Source of the DNA: Gp1-AA133 sp963850425
Lineage (GTDB): Bacteria > Acidobacteriota > Terriglobia > Terriglobales > Acidobacteriaceae
Direction: 5' to 3'
NCBI GenBank assembly: GCA_963850425.1
Contig: CAWKLF010000006.1
Coordinates: 1-64,000, forward strand
Length of the DNA: 64,000 bases
Shown piece after piece: positions 1 through 7,260 of this stretch. Both the position numbers and the translations under genes were made by a program. The notes beneath the pieces are model-generated. The model worked only from the letters and a program-made list of their open reading frames with translations, did no database searches and was not told where the DNA came from. Position 1 is the stretch's first letter. The number at the start of each line of letters is the position of its first letter.

Positions 1-84
1 CGAAATGGCGCTCTTCTCGGAGCGGATGCCGCAGTGTGCTCGAAAACGTCTTGACACCGCCGACATTGTTAGAGACGGCGATTT
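1..84 (+). mobile_element. Right-end remnant of an IS110/IS1111-type element
   Basis: These first 84 bases match positions 5972-6055 with only three differences (positions 2, 41 and 76). The second copy lies just downstream of an IS110-family transposase, so this is read as the terminal non-coding end of another copy of the same element whose body lies outside the window. Similarity stops abruptly after the shared ATTT at 81-84, which places the element boundary at or just before base 84. The end contains a TTGACA hexamer (51-56) reading outward toward the gene at 202. Confidence 0.75.
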
Positions 85-141
85 TGCAATAAGTACGCGC
101 ACGGTTACGGTTGCATGTCGACACTCCTGCCCAAATTTGTT

Positions 142-157
142 TGTGATGCACGTCACA
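142..157. promoter_or_regulatory. CRP/FNR-family operator (TGTGA-N6-TCACA)
   Basis: This is a perfect match to the CRP/FNR-superfamily consensus: TGTGA, six bases, TCACA. Its centre lies about 52 bases upstream of the start codon of the small gene at 202. The same GTGA-N6-TCAC core recurs upstream of the small membrane-protein pair (6997), a universal stress gene (24369) and pyruvate:ferredoxin oxidoreductase (59133). The regulator itself is not encoded in the window. Confidence 0.6.
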
Positions 158-201
158 GACGATTGTTCCCCAACGACGTAGCCTTGACCACGAGGTGAGG
201 G

Positions 202-402
202 ATGGCAGCGTCGCCCATTGCAGCCAGCGTCTTCAAATTAGCCGTTGCAGGCGAACAGGCCGGATTTACCCTGCAGCAAATGATCGAATTGCTGAACGCT
301 GGAGTCACAGTTGAATCCCTATTGCGGATGATCGAACGTAGGCTCGGCTGGGCGTCAGCTTGCGAGCTCCCGCAACTCGGCTCCTCACTCTGGGTGATGT
401 GA
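202..402 (+). CDS. Small hypothetical protein, 66 aa
   Basis: The function is not recognised. The ATG at 202 follows a GAGGTGAGG Shine-Dalgarno-like stretch. The middle of the protein has an amphipathic helical look (FTLQQMIELLNAGVTVESLL), suggesting one or two short helices and possibly a protein-protein interaction module. There is no signal peptide or membrane segment. It sits just downstream of a perfect CRP/FNR-type palindrome at 142-157, which makes it a plausible target of such a regulator, and that site and ribosome binding site are the main reasons to treat it as real. The IS end at 1-84 lies 118 bases upstream. Confidence 0.55.
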   Translation: MAASPIAASVFKLAVAGEQAGFTLQQMIELLNAGVTVESLLRMIERRLGWASACELPQLGSSLWVM

Positions 403-464
403 CGCAGGTTAACTGCTTAGATCTCCTAGGTTGGTCCCGACACCTATGAGAGAGGAGTCTCGTC

Positions 465-761
465 ATGATTCATGTTCTGGTCCATCACAATGTTTCCGAC
501 TACGGCAAACGGAAGTCGGTGTTCGATGCCGACCTTGAGTTAAGACACAAGGGCGGGGAGGTCAATTGTCGAGTCTTCCACAACAACGACAATCTCAACG
601 ATCTGACCTTGTTGTTCGAGTGGGAAAACTTGGAGCTGGCACAGCGGTACATGAGTTCTAAGGAACTGCAGGCGAAGATGAAGCAGGCCGGCGTCGCAAG
701 TACACCTGAGATCCAGTTCCTCGGGGAAATGCACACCATACGCCGCACTGCGGCGGACTGA
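465..761 (+). CDS. Antibiotic-biosynthesis-monooxygenase-like (dimeric alpha-beta barrel) protein
   Basis: A 98-residue protein with the size and pattern of small ferredoxin-like dimeric alpha-beta barrel proteins (ABM/cyclase-like). It opens with MIHVLVHHNVSDY, a first strand plus loop. A middle strand (LTLLFEWEN) is followed by the LELAQRYMSSKELQAKM helix, typical of the family, in which the sequence rests on the 'where E/W sits on a strand, then a helix of subject residues' layout. AGAGAGGAG lies 6 bases before the ATG, giving a strong start. Substrate cannot be predicted: members range from monooxygenases to stress-related proteins of unknown function. The gene stands alone between two other small plus-strand genes. 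Confidence 0.65.
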   Translation: MIHVLVHHNVSDYGKRKSVFDADLELRHKGGEVNCRVFHNNDNLNDLTLLFEWENLELAQRYMSSKELQAKMKQAGVASTPEIQFLGEMHTIRRTAAD

Positions 762-843
762 AGCGCACGCACTCCGAGTGCCCAGAAGAACAGCCCAACG
801 GGACTATTTCCAGCCAAACGTACACGTGGAGGTACGGTCCAAA

Positions 844-996
844 ATGGCCACACAATTCTGCCAGAAGTGCAAACAGAGTCACCCAGGACGAGTCTGTGAT
901 TACGACGAAATGGGCGAATGCGCGGAAACGCCAAAAGTGGACGAACCCGTGAAGCCATCCAGCGACCCATCAAATGACGACGAGAGTCGAAACTGA
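844..996 (+). CDS. Small cysteine-containing hypothetical protein, 50 aa
   Basis: The ATG at 844 is preferred over upstream in-frame starts because GGAGGT lies 9-15 bases before it. The protein has a CQKC pair followed by a third Cys (HPGRVCDY) and a fourth (MGECAE), a pattern that could bind one metal ion as a minimal zinc ribbon. The C-terminal half is acidic and Pro/Ser-rich (PVKPSSDPSNDDESRN) and probably disordered. No known family is recognised. It follows the ABM-like gene by about 80 bases in the same orientation and could be co-transcribed with it. Confidence 0.45.
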   Translation: MATQFCQKCKQSHPGRVCDYDEMGECAETPKVDEPVKPSSDPSNDDESRN

Positions 997-1159
997 CAGA
1001 CTTTGCATTGGGACGGCTGAGCGCAACATGGTAGTGAAAGTTGGGATTAACCCGTGAGAAAGCGCGCAGTGATCTTTGATGACGAAGACATTTTTCGCCG
1101 GGTGCTTTGGATTTTGTTCCACCTTGAGAATCCATTCCACGAACCGGCGGCACCCCTGC

Positions 1160-2579
1160 CTATGAGCTCTGTTCCGCGTGGTTCCTGATCGCTCTAAGCA
1201 TGCCGGAAAAAATTATCGCGTGAACTGGGTACAACCCACACCAATAGATCTCTCCCGCCAAACCGCGCGGCTGGAACCATGCGCAGCAGCGCAGTAGCGT
1301 GCGGTCATGGGGTTGGGGTGTTAGGTTGAATTGCAGCCATGCTTCGCCGGGCAGCTTCATTTCTGCCCGGAGCAGCACAGCGCTCGCCGCGTCGGCGCGT
1401 TCGACCTGCCAGAAGTCGATGACATCGCCGGTTTCGATACCGGACGCTCGTGGCCGGCCACGTTTCATGCCTACGCCGCCGATGAGTCGATCGATCCAAC
1501 CGCGTGAAGACCACAGAAAGTTCGCGTAGAACCACCCGTTCTCCCCTCCGACGTTCCCGATCAACTCAAACACGCGGTCGGGCGAAGCGTCGACGATCGT
1601 TTCCCTTACGTCGCAGATGATCCCCTCGGCGCGAAATGTCTGGTGCGACGCTCCGTCCATGCTCGGCAGCGGCATCAAAGGTGCGGGCCTCTCCAGTGCT
1701 CTTTGGACGGCGGCGAGGTACGAGATCGGACGGATCGAAGGAAATAGGCTGGCGGCCAGCGCATTGGTACAAACGGATTCGCTTCGAAGACCCTCGATGA
1801 GCGGGCGAGATACGGCTGGGGGCACCGGCGTGACGAAGTCCAGCCAATAGGATGACAACCGCGGGGTCAGCACCGGAACGCGCATCAACAATCGGCGGAG
1901 CCCACGATGCCGAGCATACGCAAGCATCATGCTGCGATAGGTCTCGATTGTCGAACCGCCGACCTCGATGGGATCTTCCACCGCCTCGCGCAGGTCAAGC
2001 GCAGCTTCGCAGGTATTCGAGTACGTCGCTAACCGCTATCGGCTGCGTTCTTGTCACTACCCAACGAGGGCAGATCATGACCGGCAGCCGTTCTGTCAGG
2101 CAGCGAATGATTTCGAAAGAGGTACTGCCATTACCAACGATGATGCCGGCCCGCAGTTCGACGAGAGGCGGCCCAAATTTTCGTAACACCGCCCCCGTTT
2201 CGTGCCGGCTCTTGAGATGCGCTGAAACCGCGGCTCCAGTCGCCGCCAGTCCACCGAGGTAGATCACACGCCGCACCCCGCACTGTTTCGCTGCTATGGC
2301 GAAGTTGTGGGCAGCCTGCCGGTCCCGCAATTCAAACCCTTCAACTCGCCCGGACATCGAGTGAATGAGGTAGTAGGCTACATCGATTCCGTTCAGCGCC
2401 GGCGGAAGTGTCTCGGCTTGCAACGCATCCGCCTCGACGAACTTGATTTGCGTGCTGTGAAGTTTGGGGGCCCGCGCGGTATTACGGACCATACAGGTGA
2501 CGTCGTGACCCACTGCCGAGAGTTTTTCCGCCAATTGCCGGCCTATGTAGCCGGACGCACCAGTAACCAGAACCTTCAT
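1160..2579 (-). pseudogene. SDR-type NAD(P)-binding / DUF2867 fusion protein, frameshifted
   Basis: The family normally makes one protein of about 470-490 residues. It has an N-terminal atypical SDR Rossmann domain (here TGASGYIG near residue 7) and a C-terminal DUF2867/SRPBCC-like domain. The first part reads from 2579 to a stop at 1995; the second continues in another frame to 1160. The reading switches at about 2003-2009: removing one A from the CGAAGCT run restores L-R-A-A-L-D and joins the two parts. This is a one-base insertion or a sequencing error. The start overlaps the tspO stop codon by four bases (ATGA), suggesting translational coupling in the fasciclin-DUF378-TspO group. If both halves were expressed separately, the distal half could begin at 1981. 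Confidence 0.75.
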
Positions 2580-3202
2580 GCTGTGCCTTTATTCAGGCGC
2601 CAGATTCCGAAGTTCAAGTAGGAAGCATATAGGACCCAGGCGCCGTAGGGTGTCATCAGCCAAAATGCCAGGTGCGAGAATTCCGCGAAGCGCATGGCGG
2701 TCATGGCGATGGCGGCCAACAAAACGATGATTTCGACCAGGGCCGCTGCGGGCCTTCTAAGACCGAAGAAGACCAGAGACCAAAGTCCATTGAGGATCAA
2801 TTGCGCCACGAACAGGGCCAATGCGAGCCGCACATCTTCGTGAATTCGCTGCCGCCACACTAGCCAGGCAGCCGCCGCCATCAGCAGGTAAAGAATTGAC
2901 CAGACTGGACCGAAAACCCACGGCACCGGAGTGCCCCCGGGCTTGAGCAGACCGGGAGACCATGTTTTCACCGAGCTTGCTGTGAATACCGATCCGCTCG
3001 CAGCCACCGCGAAACAAATCCCAAAGAAGATCAGGAGCGCGATCCAGTCTCTAGACGTTTGCCCTCTCCCGCTTGCATCTGCGCAATGCAACTCTTTGAG
3101 TCGAACTTCCGTCCGGTGCTGACAAGCGACATATTCTGGATTCGGCGCTCCTGGTTTCCGCACGGTGATGAGGGGATCGAGACTGAGTGTTTTGATTCCC
3201 AT
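2576..3202 (-). CDS. tspO: TspO/MBR family membrane protein
   Basis: TspO/MBR proteins are five-helix membrane proteins that bind tetrapyrroles and respond to light or oxygen stress. The sequence shows the family features: a PGLLKPGGTPVPWVFGPVWSILY segment (loop 1 and helix 2), then WRQRIHEDVRLALALFVAQLILNGLWSLVFFGLRRP and a last helix around APYGAWVLYASYLNFGIWRLN-like sequence with LNFGIWRLN at the end. At 208 residues it is about 45 longer than usual, because some 50 residues precede the first membrane helix (RDWIALLIFFGICF). That extension has no good ribosome binding site, so the true start may be internal. The stop overlaps the next gene by four bases. A 9-bp hairpin (3219-3240) separates it from DUF378. 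Confidence 0.85.
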   Translation of the reverse strand: MGIKTLSLDPLITVRKPGAPNPEYVACQHRTEVRLKELHCADASGRGQTSRDWIALLIFFGICFAVAASGSVFTASSVKTWSPGLLKPGGTPVPWVFGPVWSILYLLMAAAAWLVWRQRIHEDVRLALALFVAQLILNGLWSLVFFGLRRPAAALVEIIVLLAAIAMTAMRFAEFSHLAFWLMTPYGAWVLYASYLNFGIWRLNKGTA

Positions 3203-3218
3203 CCCAAGTAAAGTGGGA

Positions 3219-3240
3219 GGAGAACGCAGAGGCGTTCTCC
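3219..3240. repeat. Intergenic hairpin between DUF378 and tspO
   Basis: GGAGAACGC at 3219-3227 pairs perfectly with GCGTTCTCC at 3232-3240 around a 4-base loop. No T-run follows on the minus strand, so it is more likely an RNA-processing or stabilising element than a strong intrinsic terminator. Confidence 0.5.
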
Positions 3241-3261
3241 CCCGTTCTCCGTGTCCTCTCT

Positions 3262-3504
3262 CTAGCGGGCGCGGGCCGGGGCCGACTCGTGTCCCCAGCG
3301 GTGCTGAATGGCCTTGAAAGAGACAGCCTGGTACATCGCCGCCAAGCCAACCAGGGCATAGACGACGGAACTGAATGTTGAAGTCTCGCCGAATTTCATT
3401 CCGAAAATAGCGGCCACCAGGTCGAAGTGCGCAACGCTCACCAGACCCCAGTTCAGTCCGCCCACCACTAGAAGCACAGCTGCGATCACATCAAACGTCT
3501 TCAT
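3262..3504 (-). CDS. DUF378 family small membrane protein
   Basis: An 80-residue protein with two predicted membrane helices. It has the DUF378 signature: MKTFDVIAAVLLVVGGLNWGLV at the start (GGLNWGL is diagnostic) and SSVVYALVGLAAMYQA in the second helix. The ATG at 3504 is chosen because GGAGG lies 5 bases upstream, rather than the ATG four codons earlier. The family's function is unknown; it is common in soil bacteria and in stress-related clusters. The gene lies 16 bases downstream of the fasciclin gene on the same strand, so the two are probably co-transcribed. Confidence 0.85.
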   Translation of the reverse strand: MKTFDVIAAVLLVVGGLNWGLVSVAHFDLVAAIFGMKFGETSTFSSVVYALVGLAAMYQAVSFKAIQHRWGHESAPARAR

Positions 3505-3520
3505 CTTTTCCTCCATTTAC

Positions 3521-4006
3521 TTAGTCTTTGGGTAGAAGTACGGTGTCGATCACGTGGATCACGCCGTTCGAAGCCAAAACATCGGCCTTCACCACCTTGG
3601 CGTCATTGACCATGACGGTGCCGCCATTGACCGTCAGTTTCAGGTCCTGGCCATTGATGGTTTTCGCCGAAGAGAGTTTCACCACCTGCGCCGCAGTCAC
3701 GTCCCCCGACACCACGTGGTAGAGCAGGATGGCCTTCAACTTCTCCTTGTTCTCGGGCTTGAGAAGCGACTCGACGGTGCCCGCTGGCAGCTTGCCGAAG
3801 GCTTCGTCTGTCGGAGCAAACACGGTAAAGGGTCCCTTGCCTTTCAGGGTGTCAGCCAGACCGGCGGCTTGAAGCGCCGAGGCCAACGTGTTGAAGGTTC
3901 CCGCGGCGACCGCGGTGTCAACAATGTCCTTTTGGGCGGAACCGGCGGCTGCCGGCATGGCGCTTACGAGGACACTGAGAATTAATGCAAAACTGGCTAC
4001 TTTCAA
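3521..4006 (-). CDS. Secreted fasciclin (FAS1) domain protein
   Basis: FAS1 domains are extracellular adhesion modules. After a signal peptide (LKVASFALILSVLVSAMPAAAGSAQ) there is one complete domain. It carries the H1 motif (GPFTVFAPTDEAFGKLP), the central YH motif (LLYHVVSGDVTA) and the H2 end (NGVIHVIDTVLLP). The TTG at 4006 is preferred because AGGAGAG lies 7 bases upstream and translation from it gives a clean signal peptide; upstream in-frame starts would add a long charged tail. The product of about 161 residues is normal for a single-domain bacterial fasciclin. The gene heads a minus-strand group with DUF378 and tspO and is divergent from the XRE-cupin regulator. Confidence 0.9.
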   Translation of the reverse strand: MKVASFALILSVLVSAMPAAAGSAQKDIVDTAVAAGTFNTLASALQAAGLADTLKGKGPFTVFAPTDEAFGKLPAGTVESLLKPENKEKLKAILLYHVVSGDVTAAQVVKLSSAKTINGQDLKLTVNGGTVMVNDAKVVKADVLASNGVIHVIDTVLLPKD

Positions 4007-4082
4007 TTCATCTCTCCTTATTTCTCTTGTTCTCTCTGTTTTCTGTTGCACTCTTGCCCGACGCTGCATTAACTATAAAGAA

Positions 4083-4092
4083 CAAATATTTG
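4083..4092. promoter_or_regulatory. AT-rich palindrome in the fasciclin/XRE divergent promoter region
   Basis: CAAATATTTG is a perfect 10-base palindrome centred in the 181-base divergent intergenic region. It is a candidate operator for the adjacent XRE-family regulator. This is an inference from position and symmetry only. Confidence 0.3.
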
Positions 4093-4187
4093 CACAACAC
4101 GACAAATACCCAGATTCTGCAAATCATGTAAGTGCCAGTCAAAAGTCCAACTAGTTCTTGTACTGGTGGGAAAACGAGGAAAAGCGA

Positions 4188-4772
4188 ATGGTCAATAAAA
4201 CAATTGTCGAAGGGCTTCGGCCGTATGCCTTGGGCGAGAAACTGCGGACCCTGCGCTTGCGCAAGAGCATGGGCCTGGTTGAATTGGGGAAGCACACCGG
4301 TCTGTCGGCGGCGATGCTCTCAAAACTGGAACGTGGCAAGCTGTTCCCCACACTCCCCACGCTGCTGCGTATCGCTTTGGTGTTCGGTGTGGGGCTCGAA
4401 TACTTCTTTACTGATGAGCGTAAGCGTCATGTGGTGGCGATTGCACGCAAGAAGGAGCGCTTGCGGTTTCCGGACAGTCCGGACGGAAGGAGCATCGCGT
4501 ACAACTTCGAGAGCCTGGACTTCAAGGCTACAGAACGCAAGCTCAATGCTTTCTATGCGGAATTCGAATCCATTGCCGCTGACAAGTCGCGGCCTCACCA
4601 GCATCCGGGCGTGGAATTGCTTTATCTAATCTCTGGGAAACTGGACCTCACGATCGGCTCCGAAACGTTCAACCTCGAATCAGGGGACGCCGTGTACTTT
4701 GATTCGGGAGTGCGTCACAGCTATCACCGTGCTAGCAAAAGTCCGTGCACTGGCGTCATTGTCGCCGCGTGA
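4188..4772 (+). CDS. XRE-family transcriptional regulator with C-terminal cupin
   Basis: The protein has an N-terminal helix-turn-helix of the Cro/CI type (about residues 18-70; LVELGKHTGLSAAMLSKLER is the HTH core) and a C-terminal cupin_2 domain (HQHPGVELLYLISGKLDL, then GDAVYFDSGVRHSYHR). This is the architecture of SutR/PuuR-like regulators that sense a small ligand in the cupin. The start at 4188 has GAGGA 7 bases upstream; a TTG ten codons earlier is less likely. At 194 residues the length is normal. It is divergent from the fasciclin gene, which it may control. The stop at 4770-4772 lies directly against IS sequence, yet the C-terminus looks complete. Confidence 0.85.
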   Translation: MVNKTIVEGLRPYALGEKLRTLRLRKSMGLVELGKHTGLSAAMLSKLERGKLFPTLPTLLRIALVFGVGLEYFFTDERKRHVVAIARKKERLRFPDSPDGRSIAYNFESLDFKATERKLNAFYAEFESIAADKSRPHQHPGVELLYLISGKLDLTIGSETFNLESGDAVYFDSGVRHSYHRASKSPCTGVIVAA

Positions 4773-6055
4773 CAAACCGCAGCCCCAGCTTCCAGCAAAT
4801 TGCGTACGTGAACAGCGACACGGGCGAACTCACCGAAGCACGGCTGGGACACAAGGAAGAAGCCGAGCAGTTCTATCGCGATCTAAGAACGCGCGGGCTG
4901 ACGGTGCGTGTGGGCATGGAAGCCAGTGGACATGCGCGCTGGTTCGAGCGCTTGCTCGCCGAGCTGCAGTTTGAGTTGTGGATTGGCGATGCTGCCGCCG
5001 TGCGCGCGAAACGGGTGCGGAAGCAAAAGACGGATCGCCAGGATGCGCAGTTGTTGCTGCGGCTCTTGCTGGAAGATCGCTCCCGCGGATCTTGGTGCCG
5101 GATGCGGAGAACCGGGATCTGCGGCAACTGCTGTGGCATCGCCATCGGCTGGTGCAGATGCGCACGCGCGTCATGAATCAGCTGCACGTGGTGGCGCTCA
5201 ACGAAGGCTTGCGCCGCAAGAAGGCGCTGTGGCGGCCGGCAGGTCGTGCGCAATTGGAATCGTTGGTGCTCGCCCCGTGGGCCAGCCGACGGCGCCAGGA
5301 CCTGCTCGACTTGCTCGATCAACTGATGCCGAAGATCCAGGAACTGACCCGCCGGCTGGAAGAGGTGGTGGAGACGCGACCCATAGCGCGGCTGCTCCAG
5401 ACGCATCCCGGAGTGGGCGCGCTGACCGCGCTGGCGTTCGAGTTAGTGATTGGAACCCCAGAGCGTTTCCAGTGCGCCAAGCAAATCGCCAGCTACGTGG
5501 GGCTGGTGCCAGCGGAGGAGTCCAGCGGAGACCGGCGCCGACTGGGTCACATCAGCAAGCAAATCAACGTTCTGTTGCGCTTCCTGCTGGTGGAAGCCGC
5601 GCAAGTCACGGTGCGCAGCGATCCGCAATGGCGCAGCCAGTTCTTTCACCTGGCCGTGCGACGCGGACGAAAGATCGCCAAAGTCGCCATGGCCCGGAAA
5701 CTGGCGGTCGAGTTGTACTGGATGTGGCGGCGGGGATGGAATTATGACGACATGCAGCAACTCGGTTCGCACTCGGGAGAGCCCGGAAATCGCCATGGTG
5801 TGCAGTAAATCACCGCCGTAATGATTGGGCATCCTGCTCCCCTTCACCGGGGAGTTCGAAGAAGTAATCATGATCGAAGTTGCGATCGAAGAGATGGTTG
5901 GGTCGGACTGAGTGCCTGACCCGTCACGATTAGAAGCGAGCCTAGGTTAGTCTGGCAAATCTCAACAAGAGCAAAATGGCGCTCTTCTCGGAGCGGATGC
6001 CGCAGTGTGCTTGAAAACGTCTTGACACCGCCGACATTGTTAGAGATGGCGATTT
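4773..6055 (+). mobile_element. Decayed IS110/IS1111-type insertion element, left end missing
   Basis: The element begins inside the transposase coding region immediately after the XRE stop codon, so its left non-coding end and the first transposase codons are absent. The transposase body has a one-base frameshift. A non-coding right end of about 245 bases follows (5809-6055), and its last 84 bases are repeated at positions 1-84. In the IS1111 subgroup the element's guide (bridge) RNA is encoded in this downstream region, so the segment may carry its remnant. The right boundary is set by loss of similarity to the first copy. Confidence 0.75.
4775..5808 (+). pseudogene. IS110-family transposase, 5'-truncated and frameshifted
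   Basis: IS110-family recombinases have an N-terminal RuvC-like DEDD domain and a C-terminal Transposase_20 domain. Here the N-terminus starts at PSFQQIAYVNSDTGEL, lacking the usual start and the first acidic residue (GCD motif). The E (GMEASGH) and the D/D motif (KQKTDRQDAQLLLRLL) are present. At about 5081 one T appears lost (GATCGCTCCCG for GATCGCTTCCCG), shifting the frame; restoring it gives DRFPRILVPDAENRDL. The second part carries the HPGVGALTALAFEL and CAKQIASYVGLVP motifs and ends at 5808. Both defects make it inactive. Confidence 0.85.
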
Positions 6056-6156
6056 CCCGTCAGTTGAAGGCGCAGAGAAGTCCTTTCAGATTCGCCAAGC
6101 CGTTCGGAGCGAACGTCAGGGGCCGATTTGCTAACGTAAAACCTTTTCAGGCTATG
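5809..6156 (+). other. Non-coding right end of the IS and flank; no gene
   Basis: No convincing gene is seen. 5809-6055 is the downstream non-coding end of the IS110/IS1111-type element, containing a CACCGGGG-rich stretch near 5845 and the 84-bp segment shared with positions 1-84 (with an outward TTGACA at 6022-6027). 6056-6156 is flanking DNA without recognised content. Confidence 0.6.
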
Positions 6157-6453
6157 CTAAGCGATCTTCTCATTTCGGCGGTGGCTTCCGTTCGCGTCTG
6201 AAGTTACTTCCCTCTGGTGCGACTGTCGTCCCGACCAGACCATAAGAGGGGGTGGCCCATCCTTGGACTGCCTTACCGACCAACGCAAAAGGAGCCAACC
6301 GATCACGGCGGCAAACCCCAAGAGCCATAATGAGAGGCCTCCCAGCCAGTACTTCCAGTTCACGTGTTCTGCGGAATCAGGAAATAACAACAGAGTAGAA
6401 AGAAGAACCATTGCATAGCCCGCGACTCCAATAAGGTCTGACCATCGGATCAT
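6157..6453 (-). CDS. Hypothetical two-helix membrane protein
   Basis: The function is not recognised. The protein of about 98 residues has two membrane helices (IGVAGYAMVLLSTLLLF and YWLGGLSLWLLGFAAVIGWLLL) followed by a polar, basic C-terminal tail. The ATG at 6453 has GGAG 6 bases upstream; another ATG two codons earlier is equally in frame. It lies about 70 bases downstream of another small membrane protein on the same strand, and the two may form a unit. A CRP/FNR-type palindrome (6995-7012) lies upstream of the pair. Confidence 0.5.
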   Translation of the reverse strand: MIRWSDLIGVAGYAMVLLSTLLLFPDSAEHVNWKYWLGGLSLWLLGFAAVIGWLLLRWSVRQSKDGPPPLMVWSGRQSHQREVTSDANGSHRRNEKIA

Positions 6454-6522
6454 AGCCATCTCCACGACGCATCCCGCACAACGATTCAAACGGGCGCGCG
6501 ACGCGCATCGCTGTCAGAATTA

Positions 6523-6852
6523 TTAACTTTCCCCGAGCAGGATCATGACGATTGACAGCATCATCCAAATGACCGCCGACCATACGACGATCGGAGCCAG
6601 CCAGTCGCCCATCCAGCCTTTGAATTTCTCCCGAGGAATTGGCTCTGGCAATGGAGAGCAAAAATGCTTCTCAGCCGACCTCATCTCGGGAAATGTTTTC
6701 AGTTTGGCAGCGGCAAGCTTCGCATAAGCCGCGTCCATGCGGCACGCGTAAGACCTGCACGATATGTAGGCATAGGATGTGACTAGGATCAGAAGAAGAG
6801 CAAACAGGACTTCCAGTATGGTTTGCCCTTGGATGATCGGATATCCTTCCAT
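6523..6852 (-). CDS. Hypothetical two-helix membrane protein
   Basis: A protein of 109 residues with an N-terminal membrane helix (ILEVLFALLLILVTSYAYI), a cytosolic or periplasmic middle region with several Cys and charged residues (SCRSYACRMDAAYAKLAAAKLK), and a C-terminal helix (WLAPIVVWSAVIWMMLSIVMILL). The ATG at 6852 is chosen because GGGAGGTG precedes it by 6 bases; a longer in-frame version from 6969 has no such site. No family is recognised. It is the first gene of a probable two-gene minus-strand unit located between two IS elements. Confidence 0.55.
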   Translation of the reverse strand: MEGYPIIQGQTILEVLFALLLILVTSYAYISCRSYACRMDAAYAKLAAAKLKTFPEMRSAEKHFCSPLPEPIPREKFKGWMGDWLAPIVVWSAVIWMMLSIVMILLGES

Positions 6853-6994
6853 GGCTTCACCTCCCAGAATGTGGGTTGATCGACCAGAAAGCTGGCTACC
6901 ATGAGTTCGCGCCGCTGGGAGGATCGAAAAGTAGGCTGGCAGCGGCGCTAGGAGTAATCCAAGTCTCACTTATGTGCTTGCCGTCACCGAAATG

Positions 6995-7012
6995 CAGTGA
7001 CCGGCGTCACTG
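6995..7012. promoter_or_regulatory. CRP/FNR-like palindrome (CAGTGAC-N4-GTCACTG)
   Basis: CAGTGAC (6995-7001) and GTCACTG (7006-7012) form an 18-base palindrome that contains the GTGA-N6-TCAC core of CRP/FNR-family sites. It lies about 150 bases upstream of the minus-strand gene starting at 6852, with no other gene between. Confidence 0.5.
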
Positions 7013-7203
7013 GTCGCTGTGAAGTTTCTGGTTAACGCTCACCGGGCAGCGTGGGTGCTTCCCGGCATGTGCGTACCGGCCCCAAACCCCCTGTTCGGGG
7101 CCAATGCATTATGAGAGATAGGCCCTCTTGAGCCGAGTAAGCGGAGAGGTAGGGCAAGAATCAGAGGAGAAGATAGGCAAATCGGCTGAAGAGTGACACT
7201 TTA

Positions 7204-7250
7204 CCTTGAGGGAAAGACTCCGTTGGATGCGAATGATCTTTCCCTCAAGG
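7204..7250 (+). promoter_or_regulatory. Leader hairpin overlapping the transposase ribosome binding site
   Basis: CCTTGAGGGAAAGA (7204-7217) pairs perfectly with TCTTTCCCTCAAGG (7237-7250) around a 19-base loop. The last bases of the right arm (AAGG) are the first part of the Shine-Dalgarno sequence AAGGAGG, which sits 6 bases before the ATG at 7261. Such a structure would mask the ribosome binding site, particularly in transcripts entering from outside the element. Confidence 0.65.
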
Positions 7251-7260
7251 AGGCAACTGC

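Larger units (their letters stand above)
6853..7260. other. Intergenic region with palindromes; IS110 left end
   Basis: No gene is seen. The region holds the CRP/FNR-like palindrome at 6995-7012, a GGCCCC/GGGGCC hairpin at 7078-7102 and a 14-bp inverted repeat at 7204-7250 just before the transposase start. The second IS110-type element probably begins within 7080-7200, but no second copy is available to fix its edge. Confidence 0.5.

Noticed and set aside
5070..5095. Programmed -1 frameshift in the first transposase
   Set aside because: There is no slippery heptamer or strong downstream structure, the gene lacks its start, and one missing T explains the shift. IS110 enzymes are normally a single frame.
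1..6055. 84-base direct repeat as a phage or integrative-element attachment pair
   Set aside because: No integrase or tRNA is nearby, and the repeat coincides with the end of an IS110/IS1111-type transposase gene.
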